Source: Sphingomonas sp. 67-36 (lineage in GTDB: Bacteria; Pseudomonadota; Alphaproteobacteria; Sphingomonadales; Sphingomonadaceae). From it: 64,000 nt of DNA. The position numbers and the translations under genes are program-made. Below, in pieces: positions 54,589 through 63,658 of this stretch (position 1 is the first letter of the stretch; each line of letters begins with the position of its first letter). The stretch lies in NCBI GenBank assembly GCA_001897375.1, contig MKSU01000003.1:62001-126000 (forward strand), given 5' to 3'. The notes under the pieces are model-generated. The model made no database searches. It was not told the DNA's origin and saw only the letters and a list, made by a program, of their open reading frames with translations.

Positions 54589-54821
54589 TAGTCAGTTCTC
54601 CGTCGAGGCTTGCGGGTGCTGTGGTCGATATCCGCCGAGAAACATGTGCTTGAACCCGCACGCAACCTGGATGGCTGGCGCGGCATCATGGGTATCCGTC
54701 GCGAGCTTGCTTGTCACACAAAGACGGCTGCCCCGCCGGCGATGTGCCGGAAAGCGCGCGACCGACGGGTAGCCGCGTCGCCTTCCCCCGACAGATTCCA
54801 CCCTTGGCGGAGTGGGGACCG

Positions 54822-57032
54822 CTATTTCCAGCGCCGTTCGGACAATTTGACGGAAACCTCATTGCCCAGATCGGTCGCCGATGCGCCGAGCGCGAAGCGA
54901 TAGAGGCCGCCGACGAGGTGCCAACCGTTCCCGCTCCATTCGGCGAGCACGCGCGGATCGATCGTCACCTCCGCGATCTTGCTCTCGCCAGGTTGCAATT
55001 CGACGCGGGCGAAGCCGGCGAGGCGCTGCGTCGCGCCATTCGGCGTGGCGACCAGATAGAGCTGCCCGACGTCGGCGCCCGCGCGCTTGCCGGTGTTGGT
55101 GATGTTGAAGCGCGCGACGGGCGCGTTTCCGCCGGTCAGCTTCAGCCCGTCCCGCTTGAAACTGGTGTAACTGAGGCCGAAGCCGAACGGGAACAAGGGG
55201 ATTTTCTTCGTCCTGGCGAACCAGCGATAGCCGACGTCCGCGCCCTCGATATCGTAATCGACCTTGAGAGTCTGGCCCGGCTTGCCGGCGCCGGCGAAGT
55301 TAGGCTCCACCGTGGCCGCGCCCGGCAATTCGGGCCGCGGAAGCTGATCTACCGAGGTCGGGAAGGTGACGGGCAGGCGGCCCGACGGGTTCACGTCACC
55401 GAACAGCACACGGGCGATTGCCTCGCCGCCCCGCGCGCCCGGATACCATGCCTCGATCACCGCCGCCGTCCGGTCCAGCCACGGCATGGCGACCGGGCTT
55501 CCGCTTTCCAGCACGACGATCGTGTTGGGATTGGCTGCCGTGACCGCTTCGATCAATGCGTCCTGTCCCTGTGGCAAGCTGAGATCTGGCTGATCGAAGC
55601 CTTCGCTCGTCCATTGCGTGGCGAACACGATCACGACGTCGGCATTCTTTGCCGCCAGCGCCGCCTCGCTGGCGTAGCGGCCGTTGCGGTAGATCACTTC
55701 GGCCTGCGGCGCGCGCGCCCTGATCGCGGCGAGCGGCGACGAGCGCTGGTAATTTTCCGCCATAAGTGAGGCGAACATGCCCTCCGCGGTCAGCGGCAAG
55801 GAGATCGCCGGCCCGCCTTCGCCCTGCGTTTGCGACGAGCCGCCGCCGGACAGGACGCCGGAATCTGCATAGCCGCCGATCACCGCGATCCGCCTCGCGG
55901 TGGCTGCCAGCGGCAGCGCATCGTCCTTGTTACGCAGCAGGACGATGCTTTTCTCGGCCACTTCCTGCGCCACTTTCGCATTGGCCGCGAAATCGATCGG
56001 GGTGACCTTCGGCGGGTTGGTGTCGACGCCGACCGCGAACATCGAGCGCAGGATGCGGCGGTTCATATCGCTCAGGCGGGCACGATAATTCCCGTTGCCT
56101 TTCGCTGCCGCCAGCAACCTGTCGCCGAAAAAAATCTTCGGATCGAGCTGCTCGCCCGATTGCTGGTCAAGCCCCTTGAGCGCGAAATCCAGATCGTGGA
56201 CCGCGCCCCAATCCGACATGACGAAGCCCGGATATTTCCAGTCCTGCTTGAGCACGCGATTGAGCAGGTAATCGCTGCCGCACGCCTGCGTGCCGTTGAC
56301 CTTGTTGTAAGCGCACATCACCGCGCCGGGCTTTCCCTGCTCGATCGCGATCGGGAAGGCGAGCAGGTCGCTCATTCGCAGCGCTGCGTCGCTGATTTGC
56401 GAATCGCTGAAATGGCGGCCTGTTTCGGTCGCGTTGATCGCGAAATGCTTGATCGTCGAAATGACGTTGCGCGATTGCACGCCCGCGATCGCGGCGCCAC
56501 CGAGCAAGCCAGAATGCAATGGATCTTCGCCGAGATATTCGAAATTGCGACCGTTTCGCGGATCGCGGACCAGGTTGATGCCGCCGGCAAGCAGGGTGTT
56601 GAAGCCCTTGGCATGGGCTTCACCGGCGATCATCGCGCCGCCGCGATGCATCAACTCGGGACTCCACGTCGCGCCCATCGCGAGCCCTGAGGGGAGCGCG
56701 GTCGCACCGTCCCTGCGCAGGCCGCCGATATAGGCCACTCCGAGACTGGCATCGGTTTCGGTCAGCGCGGGGACGTTGAGGCGCTCGATGCCCTCAATAT
56801 AGCCCGCGCCGAATGGCACGCCGGCCGGCACATTGGTTCCGTCGAGCGGCAGCGCCATGATGCCATGGGTGAGATGGGTGCGCTCCTCATCGGTCATCCG
56901 CGCCTCGATCACGCGCGCGCGCGCATCAGCCTCTTCGGCCGGGCCGGCCTTCGCGCCGGACTCCGATTGCGCGAAAGCGGTAGCCGGCAGCGTCATGGTA
57001 AGCAGCAGAAGCGCCTTGTGTGCCTTCATCAT
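54822..57032 (-). CDS. GH3 beta-glucosidase-like glycosidase, exported
   Basis: This 736-residue protein has a signal peptide (ALLLLTMTLPATAFAQ). A GH3 N-terminal barrel carries the nucleophile Asp274 in FVMSDWGAVHD and KHFAIN. A C-terminal GH3 domain (SIVLLRNKDDALPL, QGQDALIEAV, GGEAIARVLFGDVNPSGRLPVTFP) and a fibronectin-like tail follow. It cleaves a terminal beta-linked glucose or related sugar in the periplasm. A LacI-type operator lies 52 bases upstream. It probably acts with the sulfatase and TBDR on the same substrate. Confidence 0.9.
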   Translation of the reverse strand: MMKAHKALLLLTMTLPATAFAQSESGAKAGPAEEADARARVIEARMTDEERTHLTHGIMALPLDGTNVPAGVPFGAGYIEGIERLNVPALTETDASLGVAYIGGLRRDGATALPSGLAMGATWSPELMHRGGAMIAGEAHAKGFNTLLAGGINLVRDPRNGRNFEYLGEDPLHSGLLGGAAIAGVQSRNVISTIKHFAINATETGRHFSDSQISDAALRMSDLLAFPIAIEQGKPGAVMCAYNKVNGTQACGSDYLLNRVLKQDWKYPGFVMSDWGAVHDLDFALKGLDQQSGEQLDPKIFFGDRLLAAAKGNGNYRARLSDMNRRILRSMFAVGVDTNPPKVTPIDFAANAKVAQEVAEKSIVLLRNKDDALPLAATARRIAVIGGYADSGVLSGGGSSQTQGEGGPAISLPLTAEGMFASLMAENYQRSSPLAAIRARAPQAEVIYRNGRYASEAALAAKNADVVIVFATQWTSEGFDQPDLSLPQGQDALIEAVTAANPNTIVVLESGSPVAMPWLDRTAAVIEAWYPGARGGEAIARVLFGDVNPSGRLPVTFPTSVDQLPRPELPGAATVEPNFAGAGKPGQTLKVDYDIEGADVGYRWFARTKKIPLFPFGFGLSYTSFKRDGLKLTGGNAPVARFNITNTGKRAGADVGQLYLVATPNGATQRLAGFARVELQPGESKIAEVTIDPRVLAEWSGNGWHLVGGLYRFALGASATDLGNEVSVKLSERRWK

Positions 57033-57084
57033 CTCCCTCCCGGATCGAACTATGCTTCGGTTCTTGCATCGGCATGATCCACGT

Positions 57085-57098
57085 TGGCAACGCTGTCA
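57085..57098. promoter_or_regulatory. LacI-type operator upstream of GH3 gene
   Basis: TGGCAACGCTGTCA is 52 bases before the GH3 start. It is the third member of the region 4 operator set. Confidence 0.7.
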
Positions 57099-57256
57099 AT
57101 GATCATTGGGCCAAACGATGCTAGCGCGCCGAAAACGCACGGCGTCCCGAGCGTTCGTGCCGCTGATCTGCTTCCCGAATCCCGGACTATTTATTCAGTT
57201 ATGATCGGAGGGCGAGGAGAGAACGGGGTTGGCCCGACTGCGCTTACATCGGGGGC

Positions 57257-58015
57257 TTAAAGCTCCCAGGCGACGATGGAGCCGGGAAAGAAGAACCGGA
57301 TGCCATCGGGCGCCCGCCATGCCTGCACGCCGATACGATCTTCGCCGCTTGCGATATCCTCCTCGAACATGGCGGTGAGGGCGGGCATGTCTTCCGGGTC
57401 GGCCAGCGTGTCGAGACGGGCTTCTAGACGCAACGCCTCGAAGACGACCTCGCGCAACCCCGCGTCCGCCCCGAGACGGCGCAATTGGTCCGGCGTCAGC
57501 GCGCTGGCGTGGGACGGATCGCGCAGCCGCTCCATGGTGTCGAAGGCGGCCTGCTTTTCGGGCGCAGGTGTCGCGTCGATCACGACGATCCGACCGTCCT
57601 TCCGGCAAACCCGCTTCATCTCCGCCAGCACGGCCGCCGGATTGAGCAGGTGATGGAAGCTGTAGCGTGTGGTCACGCGATCGAAGCTGTCGTCCGCGAA
57701 CGGCAGCGCGGTGGCATCACCGGTCCGCCAGCCAAGATTGTCCAGCCCCAGCCTCGATTGCCGCGCCTTCGCTTCGTCGATCATGGCGGGTGTGAGGTCG
57801 AACCCCGTCACATGACGCATATGAGGCGCGAGCGCGCAGGCGAGGATGCCGGGGCCGCACGCGACGTCCAGCATCTCCCCGTCCGGCGCTGGCGCGCAGG
57901 CTTCGATCGTCCGCGCCATCATCGCGTCCTCGGAATGGATCGGCAGGTCGGCGAAGGGCTTCGCCCAGCGGGTGAATTGATCGACAATCCGGGCGTTGTG
58001 CTGCGTCATGCTCAT
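57257..58015 (-). CDS. Class I SAM-dependent methyltransferase
   Basis: This 252-residue protein has a Rossmann-type SAM site LDVACGPGILACALAPHMRHVTGFDLTPAMID, then GDATALPFADDSFDRVTTRYSFHHLLNPAAVLAEMKRV, the UbiE/COQ5-like pattern. The substrate is unknown. It is divergent from the AraC gene, 85 bases away. Confidence 0.88.
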   Translation of the reverse strand: MSMTQHNARIVDQFTRWAKPFADLPIHSEDAMMARTIEACAPAPDGEMLDVACGPGILACALAPHMRHVTGFDLTPAMIDEAKARQSRLGLDNLGWRTGDATALPFADDSFDRVTTRYSFHHLLNPAAVLAEMKRVCRKDGRIVVIDATPAPEKQAAFDTMERLRDPSHASALTPDQLRRLGADAGLREVVFEALRLEARLDTLADPEDMPALTAMFEEDIASGEDRIGVQAWRAPDGIRFFFPGSIVAWEL

Positions 58016-58099
58016 GGCGGTCTCCTGATGCGCCGCACAATAGCGTTCGACGTTCTGGCCTGCTAACGACCAGTGGACAATTTTGAACGATTTTCGGCC

Positions 58100-58921
58100 A
58101 TGAAGATACTGACACCCGATGAAACGCGTGCGGCGCTACACGGCTTCGGTCTCGACCAGCCGAGCGGCGTCGGCTTCGCGTTCCTCGATCCGTCCCGCAA
58201 CACATTCTACGATTGGCACGCGCACGACTATCACCAGCTCGTCTATGCGATCGATGGGCCGAGCCAGATCGAGACGCGCGCCGGCCGCTATGTGCTGCCT
58301 GCCGGGCGCGCGGCATGGACTCCCGCCGGCCTGGAGCATCGCACGCTCATCTCGACCTCGCGTGGCGCGGCGCTGTATTTCTCCCCCGAGATGGTGACCG
58401 ATACGTCCGAGCGAATTCGCATCCTCGTCGCCGAGCCGCTGATGCGCGAGATGATCCTCCATGCGACCCGCTGGCCGCGCGGAGCGAGCGAGGTCGATCC
58501 GTTGGCCTCCAGCTTTTTCCGCACGCTGGCGCTGCTGTGCAGGGAATGGCTGGAGGCCGAACTGCCGTTGTTCCTGCCCGGCGCCACGCATCCGGCGATC
58601 GCCCGCGCCATGGATTTCGCCGCCGGCGACCTCGCTTCGGCCAGTCAGGCCGGCGCTGCTGCCGCGGCCGGCATGTCGGAGCGATCGTTCCGCAGGGCGT
58701 TCACGAGAGAGACCGGAATGAGCTGGCAGGCATGGCTGGGGCAGGCCCGCATCCTCACCGCCATGGGTTTGCTCACGGAAGGGCGCCGGGTGACTGACGT
58801 CGCGGCGGAGGTCGGCTATGCATCGCTCAGCGCCTTCGCGCATGCATTCCATAAACTCACAGGCGAGCAGCCGGCTTCGTTTCGTCGTCATCACCTGCCA
58901 GCCGCTCGCGCAGTTCAATAG
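58100..58921 (+). CDS. AraC-family transcriptional regulator
   Basis: This 273-residue protein has a cupin-type sensor (DWHAHDYHQLVYAIDG, GRYVLPAGRAAWTPAGLEHRT). Two C-terminal AraC helix-turn-helix motifs follow (AAAAGMSERSFRRAFTRETGMSWQAWLGQARI and VTDVAAEVGYASLSAFAHAFHKLTGEQPASFR). The ATG at 58100 is preferred over the GTG at 58073. It is likely to regulate the divergent methyltransferase. Confidence 0.87.
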   Translation: MKILTPDETRAALHGFGLDQPSGVGFAFLDPSRNTFYDWHAHDYHQLVYAIDGPSQIETRAGRYVLPAGRAAWTPAGLEHRTLISTSRGAALYFSPEMVTDTSERIRILVAEPLMREMILHATRWPRGASEVDPLASSFFRTLALLCREWLEAELPLFLPGATHPAIARAMDFAAGDLASASQAGAAAAAGMSERSFRRAFTRETGMSWQAWLGQARILTAMGLLTEGRRVTDVAAEVGYASLSAFAHAFHKLTGEQPASFRRHHLPAARAVQ

Positions 58922-58991
58922 CTTGGCCGCGCCCTCGACAAATCGTGGCGACCGCTCCAGCATCGCGGGACTTCGATCGGGTTGATGCGAG

Positions 58992-59417
58992 ATGAGACCG
59001 TTCAAGTTCAAGATGCAATTGCTTTGCGGCGACGAGATCGCGTTCGGGCCGGGCAAGGCGGATCTGGTCGAGGCGATCGCGCGCGAGGGATCGATCTCGG
59101 CGGCGGGTCGGGCGCTCGGCATGAGCTACCGGCGCACCTGGCAATTGGTCGATGTGATGAACCGCTGCTGGTCGGAGCGCCTCGTCGAGACGCTTCACGG
59201 CGGTGGCCGCGAGCGCGGTGCGCGGGTGACGCCGCTGGGCAGGCGCGTGCTCGCGCAATATCGCGCGATAGAGGCGCATTTGGCGGTTGAGGCGACGGTC
59301 AGCCTTGCCGCGTTGCTCGGCGATCTGCGTGCGACGCCGCTCCCGGCAAGGAGCGACGCGGACAGCCCGGCGGCTGCAGCGACAAGCGCGGATTCTTCAG
59401 AAAAACCGGGTCGGTAA
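58992..59417 (+). CDS. ModE-type winged-HTH regulator without molybdate domain
   Basis: This 141-residue protein corresponds to the N-terminal DNA-binding domain of ModE: GDEIAFGPGKADLVEAIAREGSISAAGRALGMSYRRTWQLVDVMNR and GARVTPLGRRVLAQYRAIEAH. The molybindin (TOBE) half is absent. The last 119 bases overlap the convergent di-heme peroxidase gene. It may regulate the neighbouring peroxidase and receptor genes; the effector is unknown. Confidence 0.82.
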   Translation: MRPFKFKMQLLCGDEIAFGPGKADLVEAIAREGSISAAGRALGMSYRRTWQLVDVMNRCWSERLVETLHGGGRERGARVTPLGRRVLAQYRAIEAHLAVEATVSLAALLGDLRATPLPARSDADSPAAAATSADSSEKPGR

Positions 59418-60318
59418 GGCTCCCGAGGAACAGCGTGATCGATGCGATGGTCGCATCGCTCAATTTATGTGCCGTGGTGTGTCGCCGGATCGCGTCGGCG
59501 AGGGAGCGTGCGCTGCCATTGTGAAGGTAAGGCGCGGATACCGCGACGTTTCGCAGGCTGGGCGTGCGAAACTTCCCCACGTCTACGGCCAGTCCGGTGA
59601 TCTCGGCGAGGCCCGTGTCGGTGGCGTTGGCGGATGCCGGGGCGATCGCGTGGAAGCGGTCGTCGGTCAGGTTCGCGCCCGAATGGCAATCGGCGCAGCC
59701 GCCGGCGTTGAATGCGCGGAGGCCGGTTTTTGCATCGACCGGGAGCGCGTTCCGATCCCCGGCGCGATAACGGTCATATGGCGCGCTTGTAGAAATCATG
59801 CTGCGCTCGAACGCCCCGAGCGCCCGGGCGATATGAGCGGGATCGATCTTGCCGCCCGCCTCCGGGAAGGCGGCACGGAACTGCGCGCGATAACAGGCGT
59901 CCGCGCCGAGCCGCTTCGCGAAAGCCGCCTCATGCCCGGCCATGCCCATTTCGACCGGATGATCGCCATAAAGCGGGATAGCGCTTTGTGCTTCGAGCGT
60001 CCGCACGCGCGGATCGCCCCAGGTCAGCGAGGCGCGCGCCGCGACATTGGCCAGCCCCGGCGCGTTGCGGCGTCCCGGCTCCCCCGTAACGCCGGGGTGG
60101 GTCGCATTGCCGTCGGTGAAGCCGTGGCGCTGCTCGTGGCAGGTCGCGCACGACATGGTGCCGTCGATCGACAGATCGGCGTCATAGAACAGCCGCCGGC
60201 CCAGCTCGATCTGCGCCGCCGCGCTATCCGCCGCGCCATGCTGGCGCGAAACCGCGACCGACGCGGTCACGGCGCTCGCGGCAAGCGCAAGCGTCGCCAG
60301 AGCCGGCCGGACCCGCAC
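59299..60318 (-). CDS. Di-heme cytochrome c peroxidase (CcpA/MauG-like)
   Basis: This 339-residue exported protein has two c-type heme motifs, CATCH (with HGFTDGNATH after it) and CADCH, plus RNAPGLANVAARASLTWGD and TPSLRNVAVSAPYLHNG. This is the pattern of bacterial di-heme peroxidases and MauG. The electron donor is unknown. It lies 6 bases behind the small secreted protein gene, probably one operon. The C-terminal tail overlaps the ModE-like gene. Confidence 0.88.
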   Translation of the reverse strand: MRVRPALATLALAASAVTASVAVSRQHGAADSAAAQIELGRRLFYDADLSIDGTMSCATCHEQRHGFTDGNATHPGVTGEPGRRNAPGLANVAARASLTWGDPRVRTLEAQSAIPLYGDHPVEMGMAGHEAAFAKRLGADACYRAQFRAAFPEAGGKIDPAHIARALGAFERSMISTSAPYDRYRAGDRNALPVDAKTGLRAFNAGGCADCHSGANLTDDRFHAIAPASANATDTGLAEITGLAVDVGKFRTPSLRNVAVSAPYLHNGSARSLADAIRRHTTAHKLSDATIASITLFLGSLTDPVFLKNPRLSLQPPGCPRRSLPGAASHADRRATRQG

Positions 60319-60324
60319 GCGCCG

Positions 60325-60873
60325 TCAGCGCAGCCGCGTGACGAGAACCGGAAGCCCGGCCCCGGCGTTCGCCGACACCTGAAGGATATAGCGCCCCGGC
60401 ATGAGCGGAAAATCCACCATCTTGCGGATCGTGGAGCAGGCCGGGCCGTGGCCATGAGCGGTCGAGGTCACCGGCTTCCCGCCGCGCACCACGTCGATCC
60501 ACGCCGCCGAGCCCAACGCGATGCGATAGGTTCCCGCCTCGGTGATGGTGAAGCCGAGCAACCCGCCGTGGCTGACGCTGCCGCCGGGCTTTTCGGGCTG
60601 GAGCGGATAATGGACCGAGGGCGTCGGCAGCAACGACACCATCGCGGCCTTGCCGGGCGCCAGCGATGCGCGATCCAGACCGCGTGCATTCCCGGCGGCG
60701 GCAACCGGCGACGGGCTTGCCCAACCCGCGAGTTCCGCTGGCAGCGCGGGCAGGGCGCTCGTATCGCAAGCTGGCGGGCTTGCGGACGCGGACTGCGCCG
60801 ACGCCGACCCGGCGGACAACGCCATCGTCAGCGCGGCGGCGGCCAGACAGCGTTTCGCGCGATAGCCCATCAT
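60325..60873 (-). CDS. Small secreted protein of unknown function
   Basis: This 182-residue protein has a signal peptide (AAAALTMALSAGSASAQ) and a Cys pair. A beta-rich C-terminus includes AGTYRIALGSAAWIDVVRGG and PLMPGRYILQVSANAGAGLPVLVTRLR. It resembles homologues encoded next to di-heme peroxidases. No enzyme motif was recognised. Confidence 0.75.
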   Translation of the reverse strand: MMGYRAKRCLAAAALTMALSAGSASAQSASASPPACDTSALPALPAELAGWASPSPVAAAGNARGLDRASLAPGKAAMVSLLPTPSVHYPLQPEKPGGSVSHGGLLGFTITEAGTYRIALGSAAWIDVVRGGKPVTSTAHGHGPACSTIRKMVDFPLMPGRYILQVSANAGAGLPVLVTRLR

Positions 60874-60966
60874 TTCCCTTCCTCATCCCGATCTCTATAT
60901 TTCGCAATATACAGAGTATGGAATGCCGTCTATCGGCTCCCGTCGAACGGGAACGACGGGGTGGAC

Positions 60967-63045
60967 ATGCAATCGAAGCTATTGTCTCTGGCAATGTCGG
61001 GCGTCGCTTTCTGGGCCATGCCAGCGCCGGCGCAGACAAATGCTTCCGGCACGGCCGCGAGCGATGACACCACCTTTGGGCTGGGGCAGATCGTGGTCAC
61101 CGCGCCCAGGGTGGACGGAGTGGCGATCGGTGGGGATACGCTGTCGTCCAACGCGATCTTCGCCTTCGATCGCCAGCGGCTCGACGATGCGGTGAACCTC
61201 ATCCCCGGTGTCAACGCCTCCAACACCGGTGGGTCGCGCAATGAGCGGCTGATCCTCGTGCGCGGGTTCAATCGTTTCCAGGTGCCGCTGCTGATCGACG
61301 GCATCCGCGTGTTCCTCCCCGCCGACAACCGGCTCGATTACGGCCGCTTCCTGACCAGCGACATCGCCGAGGTGCAGGTGGCCAAGGGCTATGCCTCGGT
61401 GCTCGACGGGCCGGACGGGATGGGCGGCGCGATCAATCTGGTGACGCGCAAGCCCGCCAAGCCGTTCGAGGCGCAGGTGCAGGGCACGCTCAACCTCGGC
61501 CGCGCGGTCGAATATGGCGGCTATAATGTCGCCGGCCTGATCGGCACCCGGCAGGACAAATGGTATGCTCAGGCGAGCTACGCGCGCAACTATACCGATC
61601 ATTGGGATCTCGCGGGCGGCTTCGTGCCGACCGCGAGCGAGGACGGCGGGCATCGCGGCCTGTCGCAATCGCGCGACTGGCGCGCGAACGTGAAGGCGGG
61701 CTTCACGCCAAATGACACCGACGAATATTCGATCAACTACACGCGGCAGGAGGGCGAGAAGCTCGCCCCGCTCAGCACCACCGATCCGGTGAGCATCCAG
61801 CGCAACTGGTCGTGGCCCTATTGGAACCTGTCGAGCGTCTATTTCCTCTCCACCACCGCGCTGGGCGAGCAGGCGGCGCTCAAGACCAAGATCTATTACA
61901 ATCAGTTCGACAATTTGCTCAGCGCATGGGACGATGCGACGCTGACGACGCAGACCAAGCCGCGCGCGTTCAACAGCTTCTATCATGACGAGGCATGGGG
62001 CGGCTCGGCGCAGCTCGACGTGCGCCCGGTCACCGGCGACACGCTGAGCCTCGCCTTCTTCTATCGCCGCGACCGGCACGTCGAATATCAGCAGGGCTAT
62101 CCCGGCGGCGCGTTCGAGCCGCCGCAGACCTCGATCGAGGACGGCTATAGCATCGCGGCGCAGAATGTCGCGGAACTGGCGCCCGCGCTGACGCTCAGCG
62201 CCGGCGTCAGCTATGACTGGAAGGACCTTCGCCGCGCGGAGGATTATGCCAATGGCGCCTATGTCTATTATCCGCTGGTCAACCATGCGGCGCTGAACGG
62301 CCAGGCGCGGCTGTCGTGGAAGCCCGATGAGCGCAGCGAATTATACGCCAGCGTCTCCGATCGCACGCGCTTCCCGACATTGTTCGAGCGGTTCAGCTCG
62401 CGCTTCGGCGGCGCGGTCTCCAATGCCGATCTGAAACCCGAGCGCGCGGTCAATTACGAGATCGGCGCCTCGCATCGCTTCGGCATCTGGCGGGCGGAGG
62501 GGGCGCTATTCTACTCGCATGTCACCGACGCGATCGTCTCCGAGCCGTTCATCTATACGAGCTGCACGCCGGGCGGGGTCTGCACCCCCAATGCTGTCAC
62601 CAAGAGCTTCAACCTCGGCCACGGCAATTTCTACGGCGGCGAATTGTCGCTGACCGCCCAGATCCTCCCGAGCCTCGCGATCGGCGGCAATTATACCTAC
62701 ACCCACCGCGACCTGCGCGATCCGGGCGTCCCGATCTTCCGCCCGACCGACGTGCCGACGCACAAGGCGTTCGTCTATGCCGACTGGTCGCCGCTGACGC
62801 CGCTGCATATCCGCCCGAGCGCCGATATCGCCTCGGACCGCTGGACGGTGAACACGGCGGGGACCGCCTATTTCCGCACGGGCCATTATGACGATGTCGG
62901 CCTGGCGGTGGATTACGATATCAGCGACCGGCTCACCGTGGGGCTGGGCGCGCGCAACCTGCTCGACCAGAACTACCAGCTGGCGGCCGGTTTTCCGGAG
63001 CCGGGGCGCAGCTTCTTCGCGCGGATATCGGCGCGCTACGGATGA
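60967..63045 (+). CDS. TonB-dependent outer-membrane receptor
   Basis: This 692-residue receptor has a signal peptide (LLSLAMSGVAFWAMPAPAQ), IVVTAPRVDG, a plug with DGPDGMGGAINLVTRKP and a barrel ending RSFFARISARYG. The ATG at 60967 is the start; the open frame reaching back to 59287 is not coding. It is divergent from the secreted protein and peroxidase genes. The shape suggests siderophore or metal uptake, but the ligand is unknown. Confidence 0.9.
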   Translation: MQSKLLSLAMSGVAFWAMPAPAQTNASGTAASDDTTFGLGQIVVTAPRVDGVAIGGDTLSSNAIFAFDRQRLDDAVNLIPGVNASNTGGSRNERLILVRGFNRFQVPLLIDGIRVFLPADNRLDYGRFLTSDIAEVQVAKGYASVLDGPDGMGGAINLVTRKPAKPFEAQVQGTLNLGRAVEYGGYNVAGLIGTRQDKWYAQASYARNYTDHWDLAGGFVPTASEDGGHRGLSQSRDWRANVKAGFTPNDTDEYSINYTRQEGEKLAPLSTTDPVSIQRNWSWPYWNLSSVYFLSTTALGEQAALKTKIYYNQFDNLLSAWDDATLTTQTKPRAFNSFYHDEAWGGSAQLDVRPVTGDTLSLAFFYRRDRHVEYQQGYPGGAFEPPQTSIEDGYSIAAQNVAELAPALTLSAGVSYDWKDLRRAEDYANGAYVYYPLVNHAALNGQARLSWKPDERSELYASVSDRTRFPTLFERFSSRFGGAVSNADLKPERAVNYEIGASHRFGIWRAEGALFYSHVTDAIVSEPFIYTSCTPGGVCTPNAVTKSFNLGHGNFYGGELSLTAQILPSLAIGGNYTYTHRDLRDPGVPIFRPTDVPTHKAFVYADWSPLTPLHIRPSADIASDRWTVNTAGTAYFRTGHYDDVGLAVDYDISDRLTVGLGARNLLDQNYQLAAGFPEPGRSFFARISARYG

Positions 63046-63317
63046 TAGCTGGATAATAATACAACGACTTGGCAATAATCGGCGAAAGCTTGAGATCGCG
63101 CCTGCGTCGCATCCACGCAGCCCCCGGCCGACGCATTGTGGGACGGGTAGCTATCGCGGACTTGAACTGGTGGGCATGCTGGGGCGAATGAGTTCGGTTG
63201 ATGGCGGCGCCGACGGGGGTGAAGAAGCGGACCGGGCGCCGGGTCGGGCTTGGGCTGACCGCTTACCCGTGGCGCGCGCAATCGTTGGCGCACAGCGACT
63301 CACGGATTTCGGGTATG

Positions 63318-63504
63318 ACGAGGATGATCTGCGCCGGCGCGTAGAAGCCCATCGACTGCACATTGAGCAGTGCGGCGCGGATGACGATGCTTCATTCACC
63401 ATTACGCGTAGGCGATCTTGGCGAAGCTGGCGGCATGGCTCTCGGGGAATCCGCAGCTTCCGAACATCTCGATCTGCTTGAAGACGCACTCAGCGAAATC
63501 CCTA
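63318..63504 (-). pseudogene. Error-prone DNA polymerase DnaE2 fragment
   Basis: On the minus strand the frame reads [20 protein letters not shown] then [12 protein letters not shown] and a stop. A shifted frame continues IVIRAALLNVQSMGFYAPAQII. These are consecutive conserved pieces of DnaE2 ([17 protein letters not shown]). The rest of the gene is missing, and a stop and frameshift make it non-functional. The 63046-63317 stretch before it shows no gene. Confidence 0.78.
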
Positions 63505-63658
63505 GAATAACCTCCGCTGCTGGAGCCAATTACCGACGCGGTTTCATCGGAGTGCAGTCCAGCTTCGTCGCAGGATATTTGGTTATCAAGGCATTATCCG
63601 GCCCTGCTGCAGGCAACGTCCATGATAGCGAAGATCGCTGCTAAAAAGGTAAGAGAAG

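Noticed and set aside
54589..54821. Small gene between lacI and the GH3 gene
   Set aside because: Short open frames on both strands have no ribosome site and no recognisable protein pattern.
59287..60966. N-terminal extension of the third TBDR
   Set aside because: The frame is open by chance over the antisense peroxidase and secreted protein genes. The signal peptide begins at 60967.
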